Of a stretch of 64,000 nucleotides of DNA, positions 51,618 to 61,600 are shown piece after piece (within the stretch, counting starts at the first letter, position 1; each line of letters opens with the position of its first letter). The notes below the pieces were generated by a model. That model saw only the letters and a program-made list of their open reading frames with translations. It was not told the origin of the DNA and did no database searches. The DNA is from Bacillus sp. FJAT-27245. Lineage in GTDB: Bacteria > Bacillota > Bacilli > Bacillales > Cytobacillaceae. The stretch is from assembly GCF_001273955.1 (NCBI RefSeq), contig NZ_LIGI01000001.1, positions 885,209 to 949,208 on the forward strand, written 5' to 3'. Position numbers and translations under genes: made by a program.

Positions 51618-52286
51618 ATGTGTGGTAGATTTTCGTTGATTACAGATGTATATGCATTGATGCGGCACTATCAGTTCGAGTTTGAAGGTGAGCTTGAGCC
51701 GCGCTACAATATCGCTCCAGGAACGGATATCCTGGCGATTGCCTCCTATGGGGGAAAGCGGCTTGGGGGCGAGTTGCGCTGGGGGCTGATTCCTTTTTGG
51801 GCTGACAATGAAAAAATCGGCTACAAAATGATCAACGCCCGCGCCGAGACGGTACATGAAAAAGCCAGCTTCCGGAACCCCCTTAAATCAAGGCGCTGCC
51901 TTATTCCAGCGGACGGGTATTTCGAATGGAAAAGGGAAGGAAAAATCAAGCAACCATACCGGTTCATTAATAAGGATAATAGCCCTTTCATGTTTGCTGG
52001 GCTTTACGACCGATGGGACAAAGGGGGAACGCCGGTTTTTTCCTGCACGATTATAACAACGGCGGCGAATGAAAAAACGGCAGAGATTCATGATCGGATG
52101 CCGGCCATTCTCACCCCTGATGAGCAGGATATCTGGCTTGACCCGGCGGTGAGTGATACCATGGCGCTTACCTCTCTTTTAAAACCTTATCCTTCCGAAA
52201 AAATGGCCTTCTATGAGGTTTCGACATTGGTCAATTCGGCCAGGAACGAAGACAAGGAAATCATTGTTCCGTTGAACAGCAAATAA
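51618..52286 (+). CDS. SRAP (HMCES/YedK) abasic-site-binding protein
   Basis: A 222-residue SOS-response-associated peptidase family protein. Cys2 directly after Met, N73 (INARAE), E103 (YFEWK) and H158 (HDRMPA) form the known active site that crosslinks to abasic sites in single-stranded DNA. Cys2 must become the N-terminus, which, with GGAGG 9 bases upstream, fixes ATG 51618; an in-frame ATG two codons earlier would bury Cys2. Confidence 0.93.
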   Translation: MCGRFSLITDVYALMRHYQFEFEGELEPRYNIAPGTDILAIASYGGKRLGGELRWGLIPFWADNEKIGYKMINARAETVHEKASFRNPLKSRRCLIPADGYFEWKREGKIKQPYRFINKDNSPFMFAGLYDRWDKGGTPVFSCTIITTAANEKTAEIHDRMPAILTPDEQDIWLDPAVSDTMALTSLLKPYPSEKMAFYEVSTLVNSARNEDKEIIVPLNSK

Positions 52287-52316
52287 TAAGGTACAGCGAA
52301 GGAGCCAGATAATCTA

Positions 52317-52353
52317 CAAAAAAATCCGTCCCGGCATGAGGGACGGATTTTTG
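52317..52353 (+). terminator. Bidirectional terminator between SRAP gene and yhzC
   Basis: AAAAATCCGTCCC and GGGACGGATTTTT form a perfect 13-bp stem with A and T runs, serving both convergent genes. Confidence 0.92.
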
Positions 52354-52355
52354 GG

Positions 52356-52592
52356 CTAAGCCCCATATCTCTTTTTTAATTTGGCCAAGGAACGGGTCAG
52401 TTTCATAAATGCCGGTTTGTCGCCCTGATCAAGTGCTTCGTCGATTGTACGCAACAATTTTTCCTTTTCAATGTTCAACTGGATTTCATGCAGCAGCATC
52501 TCAATGTATAGCTCCTGAAGCGACGATTGTTTTGCCTTCTCCCTTTTCATGGCGCCGATTTTCATCAGCTCAGTGTAGGACTTCTCATTCAT
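52356..52592 (-). CDS. yhzC: IDEAL-domain protein YhzC
   Basis: A 78-residue protein: N-terminal basic helix, then the IDEAL motif LLRTIDEALDQGDKPAFMKL (about residues 46-65). IDEAL domains occur at the ends of several Bacillus adaptor proteins; function unknown here. GGGGGG precedes ATG 52592. It is divergent from comK, the same neighbour as in B. subtilis. Confidence 0.85.
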   Translation of the reverse strand: MNEKSYTELMKIGAMKREKAKQSSLQELYIEMLLHEIQLNIEKEKLLRTIDEALDQGDKPAFMKLTRSLAKLKKRYGA

Positions 52593-52750
52593 TTATAATC
52601 CCCCCTGCTGCTTTTTTTAATTATATTGCCATCGGGGACCAAAATCAACCAAGTTTTTATAATTTTCAGATAAATTTTTAACGTTTTGTGCTTATATTTA
52701 TGAATAAATTCGTAACATTTTCATAACACTGAGAAATTATGGGAGAATAA

Positions 52751-52759
52751 TGGTATGAT
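52751..52759 (+). promoter_or_regulatory. Extended -10 of comK promoter
   Basis: TGGTATGAT: a TG-N extension with -10 TATGAT, 39 bases before the comK start, in AT-rich DNA. The -35 is weak and I could not find a clean pair of AAAA-N5-TTTT ComK boxes. Confidence 0.5.
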
Positions 52760-52797
52760 ATTTCCGTATATTAACATATTCTATTAGGAGTGAGGAA

Positions 52798-53370
52798 ATG
52801 AGGCAAAGACAAATCGAAGAATATGAAATCAATCCATGCACCATGTTCATTAAGCCGTTCGTGTATGGAACGAAGGTTTACTCGCAGATAGTCGAAGTCA
52901 GTGATGAGTACCTTTCGCCGTTCAAACCCATCGAGATTATTAAAAAGAGCTGCGAATATTTCGGGAGCTCTTTTGAGGGGCGCAAAGAAGGGACAAAGCA
53001 GCTCATCGGAATTACCCATAAGGTTCCCATTGCCATTGACCCCACGAACTTCATCTATTTTTTCCCCACCACCTCGCCAAACCGGCCAGAGTGCATTTGG
53101 ATTTCCCATGAACATGTATTGCACCACAACCGGACATCTACCGAAGACACGCTCGTCACTTTCCAAAATAAACATTCCTACCCGTTTCCTGTTTCATATA
53201 GTTCTTTTGAAAATCAATTGCTGCGCACGGCATTGTTGCGGACAAAATTAATGCAACGAATAGAACATATGGAGAGAAAGTCCTTTTATCTCCAAAAGTC
53301 AAAAATGATGGAAGCATCCGAAAACCATCGTGAATATGGACAGTTTATTGATTACCGGAACAGGAGTTAG
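52798..53370 (+). CDS. comK: Competence transcription factor ComK
   Basis: A 190-residue ComK-family protein. Characteristic segments are YEINPCTMFIKPFVYGTKVYS-type N-terminus, LIGITHKVPIAIDP, FPTTSPNRPECIWISHEHV and FPVSYSSFENQLLRTALLRTK-type C-terminal part. ComK activates DNA-uptake and recombination genes, including addAB in B. subtilis. Its last two bases overlap the reverse-strand stop of yhjD. Confidence 0.93.
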   Translation: MRQRQIEEYEINPCTMFIKPFVYGTKVYSQIVEVSDEYLSPFKPIEIIKKSCEYFGSSFEGRKEGTKQLIGITHKVPIAIDPTNFIYFFPTTSPNRPECIWISHEHVLHHNRTSTEDTLVTFQNKHSYPFPVSYSSFENQLLRTALLRTKLMQRIEHMERKSFYLQKSKMMEASENHREYGQFIDYRNRS

Positions 53371-53750
53371 CGGATGAATTCGCCCGGACGGGACAGATGC
53401 CTGCCAAACAAATAATACCCCATCAGCTCCTGGACTTTGTTCCGGATACGTGGATTAAAGTAGTTATGGTATTCCTCATACCCTTTATAAAGGAACAGGA
53501 ACATTGTAAAAGCATCGTCCCGTTTCGTTTCCATCACTTTCAATTGATGGGCTTTCATATACGCTTTCACCTCCGCAAGTTCCTTCTGGACCACCTTCAT
53601 TGTCTCCTCAACCAATTCCAGGTAGGGTTTCCTGAGCTTGAACGGACTCGCTTGAATGACGGAAAGATCCCGGTTCAGGACAGTCAGCACCATTGGCAGA
53701 TAAATGGCCTGCTCCATCACATCCCGGTCTTTTTCAGGTATTCTTGTCAT
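53367..53750 (-). CDS. yhjD: YhjD-like protein
   Basis: A 127-residue soluble helical protein beginning MTRIPEKDRDVMEQAIYLPM, with DDAFTMFLFLYKGYEEYHNY and NPRIRNKV near the C-terminus, matching B. subtilis YhjD, unknown function. The ATG at 53750 has GGGAG about 10 bases upstream; the open frame extends 25 codons further without another site. It is tail-to-tail with comK, overlapping it by 3 bases. Confidence 0.75.
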   Translation of the reverse strand: MTRIPEKDRDVMEQAIYLPMVLTVLNRDLSVIQASPFKLRKPYLELVEETMKVVQKELAEVKAYMKAHQLKVMETKRDDAFTMFLFLYKGYEEYHNYFNPRIRNKVQELMGYYLFGRHLSRPGEFIR

Positions 53751-54040
53751 CGTCCCACGGCTCCCTTCATCAAAAACGGAACATTTGTTCGTATTTATCA
53801 TACAAAATCTGTTTGCAATTCGCAATAGCGGGGAAGCGGGCCCGGATCTTTTTTATCGAAAGAGTTTTGAAAATCCTTTTCTTTTTGAAAAATTCCGCGC
53901 TTTCCAATTGGGTAGTATTCCTCTTATTCCGGCATTTTATTGAAAATGAAAAGAATTTTTCCTATTTTAAAAAAATAAGAAGGAAAAAGTATTTCTGTTA
54001 TCGAAATACTTACTTACTACATAAAGAAGGTGGGAAAATA

Positions 54041-56035
54041 ATGGGCGAGACAGGAATCAAAGCGGAGCATTTATATGAATTGAAATCGGCTGCAGACCCG
54101 AGGCTTTCACCTGATGGAAAGGTTTGCGCCTATACGGAAACAAGCATTTGCGAGGAAAAGGGAGATTACTTTTCAAATATTTTCACAGTGGGTGCAGACG
54201 GCGGCAAGCAGCCGGTGCAATGGACTTATGGAAAAAATAAAAACCATTCGCCGCGCTGGTCCCCGGATGGCGCGAAGCTTGCGTTCGTATCCAACCGTAC
54301 CGGTAAAAATCAAATTTATGTCATCGGTGCGGACGGCGGGGAAGCGAAGCAGCTGACCGACCTTCCGAACGGGGCGGGCTCACCCGTATGGTCCCCGGAC
54401 GGCAAGCAAATCGCTTTCCAGGTGTCGGTGGAACTTGGGAAAAAGCTGACTGATAAAGAAGAAGAAAAGAAGGACAAAGACAAGAAAAAGCTTGAGCCGC
54501 TTGAAGTCACCAGGATGAAATATAAATCGGATGCGGAAGGTTTTTGGAAAGGAAAGTACAAGCAAATCGCGGCTGTCGATGTGGAAACAGGCGAAGTCAG
54601 CCAGCTGACGGACGGGCCGAACGATCATTATCTGTTTTGCTGGGCTCCTGATGGAAAGCGGCTTGCCGTTGGCGCGGACTATAGCGAAGACAAGGATAAT
54701 TCGTTCAGGCTGGATCTGTACTTCCTTCAGCTGGAATCAGGCGAGCTTAAGAAGGTTGAGTCGGGTGAATTGTCCTTCTCGAATGCTTCCTGGTCGCCGG
54801 ATGGAAGGACGATCGCCCTTTCAGGCCATAACATGGAGTATAAAAATGCAACATTGTCGAGGGTTTGGCTGTACGATGTTGAATCGGAAACCTTTACTTG
54901 CGTAACCGGCGATCTTGATGCGACGGTCGCTCCCGTACTCGGAGGCGATTTCCTCCAGGGGACGGTTTCACCGGGAATCCTTTGGGCGGATGACAGCAAG
55001 AGCTTTTATTTTATCGTCAGCGACCTTGGAAACACGGTTGTTTACTTCGGGAACGTGGATGGGGAACTATACCCTGCCCTTCTTGACAATCAGTATGTAT
55101 ACGGGATGTCGCTTGACGGCAAAAACCAGCGCGCGGCGGTCGCCATCAGCAGGCCTGATGAGCCGGGCGACATATACATGCTCGAGATTACTAGCGGCGA
55201 ATTGACAAGGCTAACAGAGATCAATGAAGAATTTTTGAAAACAAAAACCCTCTCCGTGCCGGAAGCAATCAGCTTCGAGGCGGAAGATGGCGTCGAGCTT
55301 CATGGCTGGATCATGAAGCCGGCTGGATTCGAAGAAGGGAAGAAATATCCGCTCATCCTTGAGATTCACGGCGGCCCGCACACGATGTACGGAAATACGT
55401 ACATGAATGAATTCCAGATCCTTGCCTCAAGGGGATATGCCGTTCTTTACATCAATCCGCGCGGAAGCCACGGCTACGGCCAGGAGTTTGTCGACGCAGT
55501 CCGGTCCGATTACGGCGGTGGTGATTACAGGGATTTGATGAGGGCGGTCGATTATGCCCTTGAAACGTATGATTTTATTGATGAAAACCGCCTCGGGGTT
55601 ACGGGTGGAAGCTACGGCGGGTTCATGACCAACTGGATCGTCGGCCACACGAACCGTTTCAAGGCGGCTGTTACCCAGCGTTCGATTTCGAACTGGGTCA
55701 GCTTCTATGGGGTTAGCGATATCGGCTATTATTTTACAGAATGGCAGATTGGCTCAGGCCTTGAGGATATTGAGAGGCTGTGGAAGCATTCGCCGCTCGC
55801 CTATGTAGAAAACATTGAAACACCGCTGCTGATCCTCCACAGCGAGAAGGATTACCGCTGCCCAATCGAGCAGGCGGAGCAGCTGTACATCGCCTTGAAG
55901 CGCCAGAAAAAGGAGACGAAGTTCATCCGCTTCCCGGAGGAAAACCATGAGCTTTCAAGGAGCGGCAGGCCGAATCTGCGGATTGCCCGCCTGAATTATA
56001 TTGTCGACTGGTTTGATGAGTATTTGAGTAAGTAA
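54041..56035 (+). CDS. S9-family prolyl oligopeptidase-like peptidase
   Basis: A 664-residue protein: N-terminal beta-propeller with repeated PRWSPDG/PVWSPDG blades (residues 20-390) and a C-terminal alpha/beta hydrolase with the triad Ser in GGSYGG (about 524), Asp in HSEKDYRCP (about 605) and His in EENHELSR (about 636). Similar to YuxL/acylaminoacyl peptidases. No signal peptide, so cytoplasmic. AAGAAGGTGGG selects ATG 54041; the frame is open further upstream but overlaps yhjD. Confidence 0.92.
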   Translation: MGETGIKAEHLYELKSAADPRLSPDGKVCAYTETSICEEKGDYFSNIFTVGADGGKQPVQWTYGKNKNHSPRWSPDGAKLAFVSNRTGKNQIYVIGADGGEAKQLTDLPNGAGSPVWSPDGKQIAFQVSVELGKKLTDKEEEKKDKDKKKLEPLEVTRMKYKSDAEGFWKGKYKQIAAVDVETGEVSQLTDGPNDHYLFCWAPDGKRLAVGADYSEDKDNSFRLDLYFLQLESGELKKVESGELSFSNASWSPDGRTIALSGHNMEYKNATLSRVWLYDVESETFTCVTGDLDATVAPVLGGDFLQGTVSPGILWADDSKSFYFIVSDLGNTVVYFGNVDGELYPALLDNQYVYGMSLDGKNQRAAVAISRPDEPGDIYMLEITSGELTRLTEINEEFLKTKTLSVPEAISFEAEDGVELHGWIMKPAGFEEGKKYPLILEIHGGPHTMYGNTYMNEFQILASRGYAVLYINPRGSHGYGQEFVDAVRSDYGGGDYRDLMRAVDYALETYDFIDENRLGVTGGSYGGFMTNWIVGHTNRFKAAVTQRSISNWVSFYGVSDIGYYFTEWQIGSGLEDIERLWKHSPLAYVENIETPLLILHSEKDYRCPIEQAEQLYIALKRQKKETKFIRFPEENHELSRSGRPNLRIARLNYIVDWFDEYLSK

Positions 56036-56100
56036 GCAGATTTGCTTGCTTGCGGTAAAAGCAAATGGGATGTCCTGATAGTATCGAATATGATTTATAT

Positions 56101-56133
56101 GAAAAGCCGTCCGTTTTTGCGGGCGGCTTTTTG
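56101..56133 (+). terminator. Terminator after S9 peptidase
   Basis: AAAAGCCGTCCG and CGGGCGGCTTTT pair with one wobble. Beyond it lie about 220 bases with no gene I can support before the LCP gene. Confidence 0.9.
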
Positions 56134-56354
56134 GGTTTCGGACAGCAATCCACGTTTTGGGCGGGAGTGTGTTCGAATCGAATGAGTGAGCAAGTCCAGT
56201 CCGGGGCATTTCTTGAATAATCGACTTTTTTCATCATCAAATTAGGAATACGGAGAAAAAATTGATAAGATAAATCCATCTAATCATGCCGTATCAGCTT
56301 TATCAGACAATGCACGACACCAATGTCGAATTTATAAGATTGGACGGGATTAAC

Positions 56355-57287
56355 ATGAGATATGAACAGAGGCGTAAAAGAAAAAAGAGCGTTTGGAAAC
56401 GAATTCTCGGCATCATTGCCCTTCTTGTTTTGAGCATAGGGGCTTACTCGTATTTTCAATATATGCAAGGCGTTAAGCAGTCTGAAAAAGTAATCGGCGA
56501 TAAGAAAAAAGTTGAATACACATTTTCGGGAAAAAAGGACCAGTATGGCGGCACCAATATCCTGCTCCTTGGCATCGATAAGGACGGCGGCAGAAACTCG
56601 CGGTCCGATTCAATCATGATTGCCCATTACAATGAAGCAAAAGGCACATACAAATTGACATCGATCATGCGTGATTCGTATGTGGACATTCCGGGTCATG
56701 GGAAGCATAAAATCAACGCTGCTTTCGCAATTGGCGGGCCTGAGCTTTTAAGGAAAACCATCAAGGAAAATTTTGATTTGGACATTCAATATTATGCAAT
56801 CATCGATTTTCAGGGCTTCGTCCAACTGATTGACGAAGCTTTCCCTCAAGGTGTTGAAATCGATGTGGAAAAAAGGATGAGCGAATACATTGGCGTGAAG
56901 CTCGAGCCGGGGCTTCAGCGCCTGGACGGAAAGCATCTACTGGGCTACGCGCGCTTCCGCCACGATGCAGTCGGGGATTTTGGCAGAGTTGAGCGACAGC
57001 AAAAGGTGGTCGGCAAGGTTGCCAGTGATTTGTCCAGCTTTGAAATGTTGCCAAAGCTTCCGAAGCTGGTCGGCATTGTCGTCCCGTTTATCAACACGAA
57101 CATGGACAAGGGCAACATGCTTTTCATGGCGAAAGGCTTCATTGGAAAAGGGAAAGAGGATATTGAGACATTCCGTATCCCTATAAAAAACGGCTATACA
57201 GATGACCGCGTGCGCGGGGAAGGTGCTATCCTTCGGATTGATGTGCAAAAAAACCGCGACGCGCTTCACCAGTTTATTACAGAATGA
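56355..57287 (+). CDS. LytR-CpsA-Psr (LCP) cell-wall ligase
   Basis: A 310-residue protein: short basic cytoplasmic tail (RRKRKKSVWKR), one membrane helix (about 18-36), and an extracellular LCP domain with ILLLGIDKDGG, RSDSIMIAHYN, IMRDSYVDIPG and the Arg-rich YARFRHDAVGDFGRVERQQ. LCP enzymes transfer teichoic acid or other polymers to peptidoglycan. ATG 56355 is the first start that gives a normal LCP N-terminus; the ribosome site is weak. Several paralogues exist in Bacillus, so no symbol is given. Confidence 0.92.
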   Translation: MRYEQRRKRKKSVWKRILGIIALLVLSIGAYSYFQYMQGVKQSEKVIGDKKKVEYTFSGKKDQYGGTNILLLGIDKDGGRNSRSDSIMIAHYNEAKGTYKLTSIMRDSYVDIPGHGKHKINAAFAIGGPELLRKTIKENFDLDIQYYAIIDFQGFVQLIDEAFPQGVEIDVEKRMSEYIGVKLEPGLQRLDGKHLLGYARFRHDAVGDFGRVERQQKVVGKVASDLSSFEMLPKLPKLVGIVVPFINTNMDKGNMLFMAKGFIGKGKEDIETFRIPIKNGYTDDRVRGEGAILRIDVQKNRDALHQFITE

Positions 57288-57363
57288 TGATATTTTGCCC
57301 CCGATAGATTAAAAAAGAAACAAAAGGGATATAAAAAAAGAAGCTGGCTATAAGGAGTTTCAA

Positions 57364-57972
57364 ATGGATGTCGAACTATTGAAATCATGGTTTACGCTCG
57401 AAAATATTATGGATCTTATCGGGGAGTACAGGTCGTTCGGTCCAATCCCCGGAATCCTTTTGCCAATGCTTGAAGCGTTTCTGCCATTCCTGCCGTTATT
57501 CCTGTTCGTGATGGCGAATGCGAGCGCATTCGGCCTTTGGTTTGGATTCCTTTATTCATGGGTGGGTGCCTGTACGGGAGCCATGCTCGTTTTTATCCTA
57601 TTCCGGCGCTATGGCCAAAGGCGTTTTCTTGCCTTTTTGCAAAAGCACCCTGCAGTCAGGAAGCTGATGAACTGGGTCGAACGCCACGGATTCGGGCCGC
57701 TGTTTCTCATGCTGTGCTTCCCGTTTACTCCTTCCGCGGTCGTAAACATTGTTGCCGGCCTGTCAAAAATCAGCATTAAGCAGTATATGCTGGCTGTCCT
57801 TGCGGGTAAGATGGTAATGATTTTCACCATTAGCTTCATTGGCTACGATATCCGTTCGCTCTTTACCCAGCCAATCAGGACGCTGGCTGTAGCCGCCATC
57901 ATCTTTATTCTCTGGCTTGCCGGCAAGCAGATTGAAAGAAGGTTGAACATGGCAACTAGAAAGCGCGAATGA
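57364..57972 (+). CDS. yhjE: TVP38/TMEM64 family membrane protein YhjE
   Basis: A 202-residue protein with about six helices and the SNARE-associated (DedA-like) signatures LLPMLEAFLPFLPLF and FGPLFLMLCFPFTPSAVVN. Proposed roles in the superfamily include lipid-carrier translocation. Position upstream of a sipV-like gene matches B. subtilis yhjE. The next gene starts 22 bases later. Confidence 0.88.
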   Translation: MDVELLKSWFTLENIMDLIGEYRSFGPIPGILLPMLEAFLPFLPLFLFVMANASAFGLWFGFLYSWVGACTGAMLVFILFRRYGQRRFLAFLQKHPAVRKLMNWVERHGFGPLFLMLCFPFTPSAVVNIVAGLSKISIKQYMLAVLAGKMVMIFTISFIGYDIRSLFTQPIRTLAVAAIIFILWLAGKQIERRLNMATRKRE

Positions 57973-57994
57973 AATTTTGCGGGGGCGGTACGTT

Positions 57995-58546
57995 TTGGCA
58001 CGATGGAAAAAGGAAGCATTCGAGTGGGTAAAGGCCTTATTCGTTGGCATCATTATTTTTGCTTTAATCCGGTCATTCCTTTTCGCGAATTATGTGGTGC
58101 AAGGGGAATCGATGATGCCGACCTTGAAGGATGGAAATAAACTTGTCGTGAATAAGCTTGGCTACCAGTTTGGAGCACTGCACAGGTTTGATGTCATTGT
58201 CTTCCATGCAAACAAGCGAGAAGATTACGTGAAACGAATCATTGGTTTACCGGGAGACTTAATTGAATACAAAGGCGACCGCCTTTACGTTAACGGAAAG
58301 GAGTTCGATGAGCCTTTTCTGGAACCGTACAGGAAGGATGTCAGTGGGGCCATGCTGACCGGCGACTTTACCCTTAAGGAGCTTACCGGAACAATGAAAG
58401 TTCCCGAGGGAAAATTGTTCGTCATGGGCGACAACAGGCTTGAAAGCTGGGACAGCCGGCACTTTGGATTCATTCCCGTAAAGAATGTCGTCGGGAAAGT
58501 GAACTTCTTATACTGGCCTATCAAGGACGTAGCCATTTCTTTGTAA
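57995..58546 (+). CDS. sipV: Type I signal peptidase, SipV-like
   Basis: A 183-residue enzyme: one N-terminal helix (about 12-35), catalytic Ser39 in VQGESMMPTL, catalytic Lys80 in YVKRIIGLPGD, then VMGDNRLESWDSRHFG. It removes signal peptides outside the membrane. TTG 57995 follows GGGGGCGG; the frame is open six codons further up without a better site. Gene order yhjE-sip-addB matches B. subtilis sipV. Confidence 0.93.
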   Translation: MARWKKEAFEWVKALFVGIIIFALIRSFLFANYVVQGESMMPTLKDGNKLVVNKLGYQFGALHRFDVIVFHANKREDYVKRIIGLPGDLIEYKGDRLYVNGKEFDEPFLEPYRKDVSGAMLTGDFTLKELTGTMKVPEGKLFVMGDNRLESWDSRHFGFIPVKNVVGKVNFLYWPIKDVAISL

Positions 58547-58570
58547 AAACCCTGCGCAGCGGGGTTTTTT
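58545..58570 (+). terminator. Terminator after sipV
   Basis: AAACCCTGC and GCGGGGTTT pair (one wobble) around CAG-type loop, then TTT. addBA therefore needs its own promoter. Confidence 0.85.
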
Positions 58571-58672
58571 GCATGGAGAAGGCCTTCCTCCAAATGGCAA
58601 CTCCTGGGCAAACATTTGTGCCCCTAATATGTTAAAATGTAGGTATGCTGATAAAGGACGGAGGGGACTTGG

Positions 58673-61600
58673 ATGTCTCTAAGAATGCTGATTGGAAGAG
58701 CCGGTAGCGGCAAGACGCTTACTTGCCTTGAAGAAATAAAAAGCCGTCTTGCCGAAAGCCCTGAAGGCCCGGCAATCATCTACCTCGTACCGGAGCAAAT
58801 GACGTTCCTGTCTGAATACAGGCTTGCGGCCGATGAAACGATAGGAGGAATGATTCGTGCGCAGGTTTACAGCTTTACACGGCTTGCATGGCGGGTTCTT
58901 CAGGAGACAGGCGGTTCAAGCAGGTATCATTTGAGCAATGTCGGCTTGAATATGCTGATTAGAAAAATCATTGAAGAGCAGAAGGACCAGCTTCGCCTCT
59001 TTAAGCGGGCGGCCGATAAAAACGGCTTCATCCAGCAGGTTGAGGAAATGCTCATTGAATTTAAGCGTTATTGCGTTGAACCCGAAAAGCTTGCCGAGGG
59101 CAGGGCAAGGATTGGAATCGAAGGCAGGGTGGACAAATCGCTCGCCGACAAGATGCACGATTTGGAAGTCATTTTTAAACACTTTGAAGAAACCACTTCG
59201 GGGAAATATATTGATTCGGAGGACTACTTCCGCCTTCTGGCAGAAAAAACAGGAAGTTCGGATTATCTGAAGGACGCCGAAGTTTACATTGATGGATTTT
59301 ACAGCTTCACCCCTCAGGAATACCGGATTATCGGGGAGCTTTTGAAAGTATGCAAAAGGGTAACCGTCACGCTCACTCTCGACAAGCCGTGCCCTGATAA
59401 GGCACCGGATGAACTGAACTTGTTCAGGATGTCCGGAGAAACGTGTAAAAATCTTTTTGAGCTAGCCCGAAATGAGAGGGCCGAAATGGAAGGCCCAGTC
59501 ATCCTGGGGGAGCAAATGCGCTGGGAAAATAGTGCGCTTCGGCATCTGGAAGCCCATTTTGACTCCAGGCCGGCAAGACCTTTTGAAGGGGAATCCGGGG
59601 TAACGATTATCCAGGCGGTCAACCGGAGGTCCGAGGTTGAAGGGATTGCCAGGGAAATCAGGAGGCTTGTTAGGGAAGAAGGCTACCGTTACCGAGATAT
59701 TGCGCTCCTTTTGCGGAATGGGCGCGATTACCATGAAACGATTGAACCGGTTTTTTATGATTATGAGATTCCTTTTTTCATAGACCAAAAGAGGACGATG
59801 CTTAACCATCCGCTTGTCGAGCTGATCCGTTCCTCACTTGAGACCGTCAACGGGCATTGGGGTTATGAGGCGGTTTTCCGGGCCGTGAAGACAGAGCTTT
59901 TGTTCCCTCCCGGCGGAAATGTGGCCAGGATGAGAAGGCAGATGGATAAGCTCGAAAATTATGTCCTATCCCACGGGATACAGGGGAGAAAGTGGACAGG
60001 CAAGGAACGCTGGAGGTACAGGAGGATTCGCGGGCTGGACTTTGCATCATCGGTCCAGACAAATGAAGAAATCAGGATGGAGCAGGAGCTTAACGAACTT
60101 CGCCTGATTATATCCACTCCACTGATGAGGCTGTCAAGAAGGCTGAAAAGGGCTCAGAATGGCCGAAAAATGTGCGAGGCTGTCTATCTTCTCCTCGAAG
60201 AACTCGATATCCCGGCAAAGCTTGAAGGCTGGAAAGCGGAGGCGGAAGTGGAAGGCAACCTTATCAAGGGCCGGGAACATGATCAAGTATGGAACGCTAT
60301 AATTGATTTACTGGACCAATACGTGGAAATGCTTGGCGATGAGCCTGTTTCGCCACGCCAATTCGCTTCCATACTCGATGCCGGGCTCGAGTCGCTGGAA
60401 TTTTCACTAGTTCCCCCGGCAATTGACCAGGTAATGGTGGCGAATCTTGACAAATCCCGGCTTGCTGAAATCAAAGTCGTCTTTGTTCTTGGCTTGAATG
60501 AAGGAGTCCTTCCAGCGAAAATTTCCGATGATGGGATTCTTGGGGATTCGGAAAGGGAAATGCTCGCGCTGGCTGGGGTAAAGATTGGCCCCGGCAGTAC
60601 CGAGCGCCTTCTTGATGAAAATTTTATCGCCTATAAAGCATTCGTCACCCCTGCAGACAAGCTATACATCAGCTATCCGCTAGCCAATTCCGAGGGGAAG
60701 TCGCTCGTTCCATCTTCATATATTAAAAGAATGGAAGATTTGTTCCCTGGCAGCGAGAAATGGATATTGGCGGCAGACCCCGCGGACCTGAGCGAGGAAG
60801 AACAGCTTGCGTTTGTCAGCAGCAAAGAAACGGCGCTTGCCTATTTGACGTCCCAGCTGCAGCTGAAACAAAGGAATTATCCAATCCATACCTTTTGGTG
60901 GGACGTGTACAATTATTTTGCGGAAAGCCCGGTCCTTAGGGAAAAGGCGCGGATGGTTCTATCAAGCCTATTCTATACGAACAGGACCGTAAAGCTTCCT
61001 TCCGATCTTGCCGTTGAACTTTATGGGGAGGACATTCAGGGAAGCGTATCGAGAATGGAGCTGTTCAATAGTTGCCCGTTCTCCCATTATATACAGCATG
61101 GACTAAAGCTCCGCGACCGCCAAATTTACAAGCTGGATGCCCCGGACATTGGCGAATTGTTCCACGCGGCCCTGAAATATATCGCCGATACAGTAAACGA
61201 GCAGAACATCTCCTGGGCGGACCTTTCAAGGGAGCAATGCGAGAGCCTTGCCAAAAGCGCCGTCGCAGCGATTGCGCCACGCCTTCAAAATGAAATTCTG
61301 CTAAGCTCGGAAAGGCATCACTATATTAAGAGGAAGCTCGAACAAATCATTACAAGGGCATCCGTCGTGTTAAGTGAGCACTCCAAATTGAGTGAATTCC
61401 AACCAATTGGCCTTGAGGTTGGATTTGGGCGTGGGGGGAAACTGCCGCCGCTTGGATTCACACTTAAAAATGGCAGCAAAATGGAGCTTGCCGGGAGAAT
61501 TGACCGAATTGACAGCGGCCAAGGAAAAAATGGCGAACTGTATTTAAGGGTCATTGATTATAAATCGAGCAGCAGAGGCCTTAATTTGTCGGAAGTTTAT

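Noticed and set aside
52600-52797. ComK autoregulatory boxes upstream of comK
   Set aside because: The region is rich in A and T runs but I could not find paired AAAA-N5-TTTT boxes at standard spacing.
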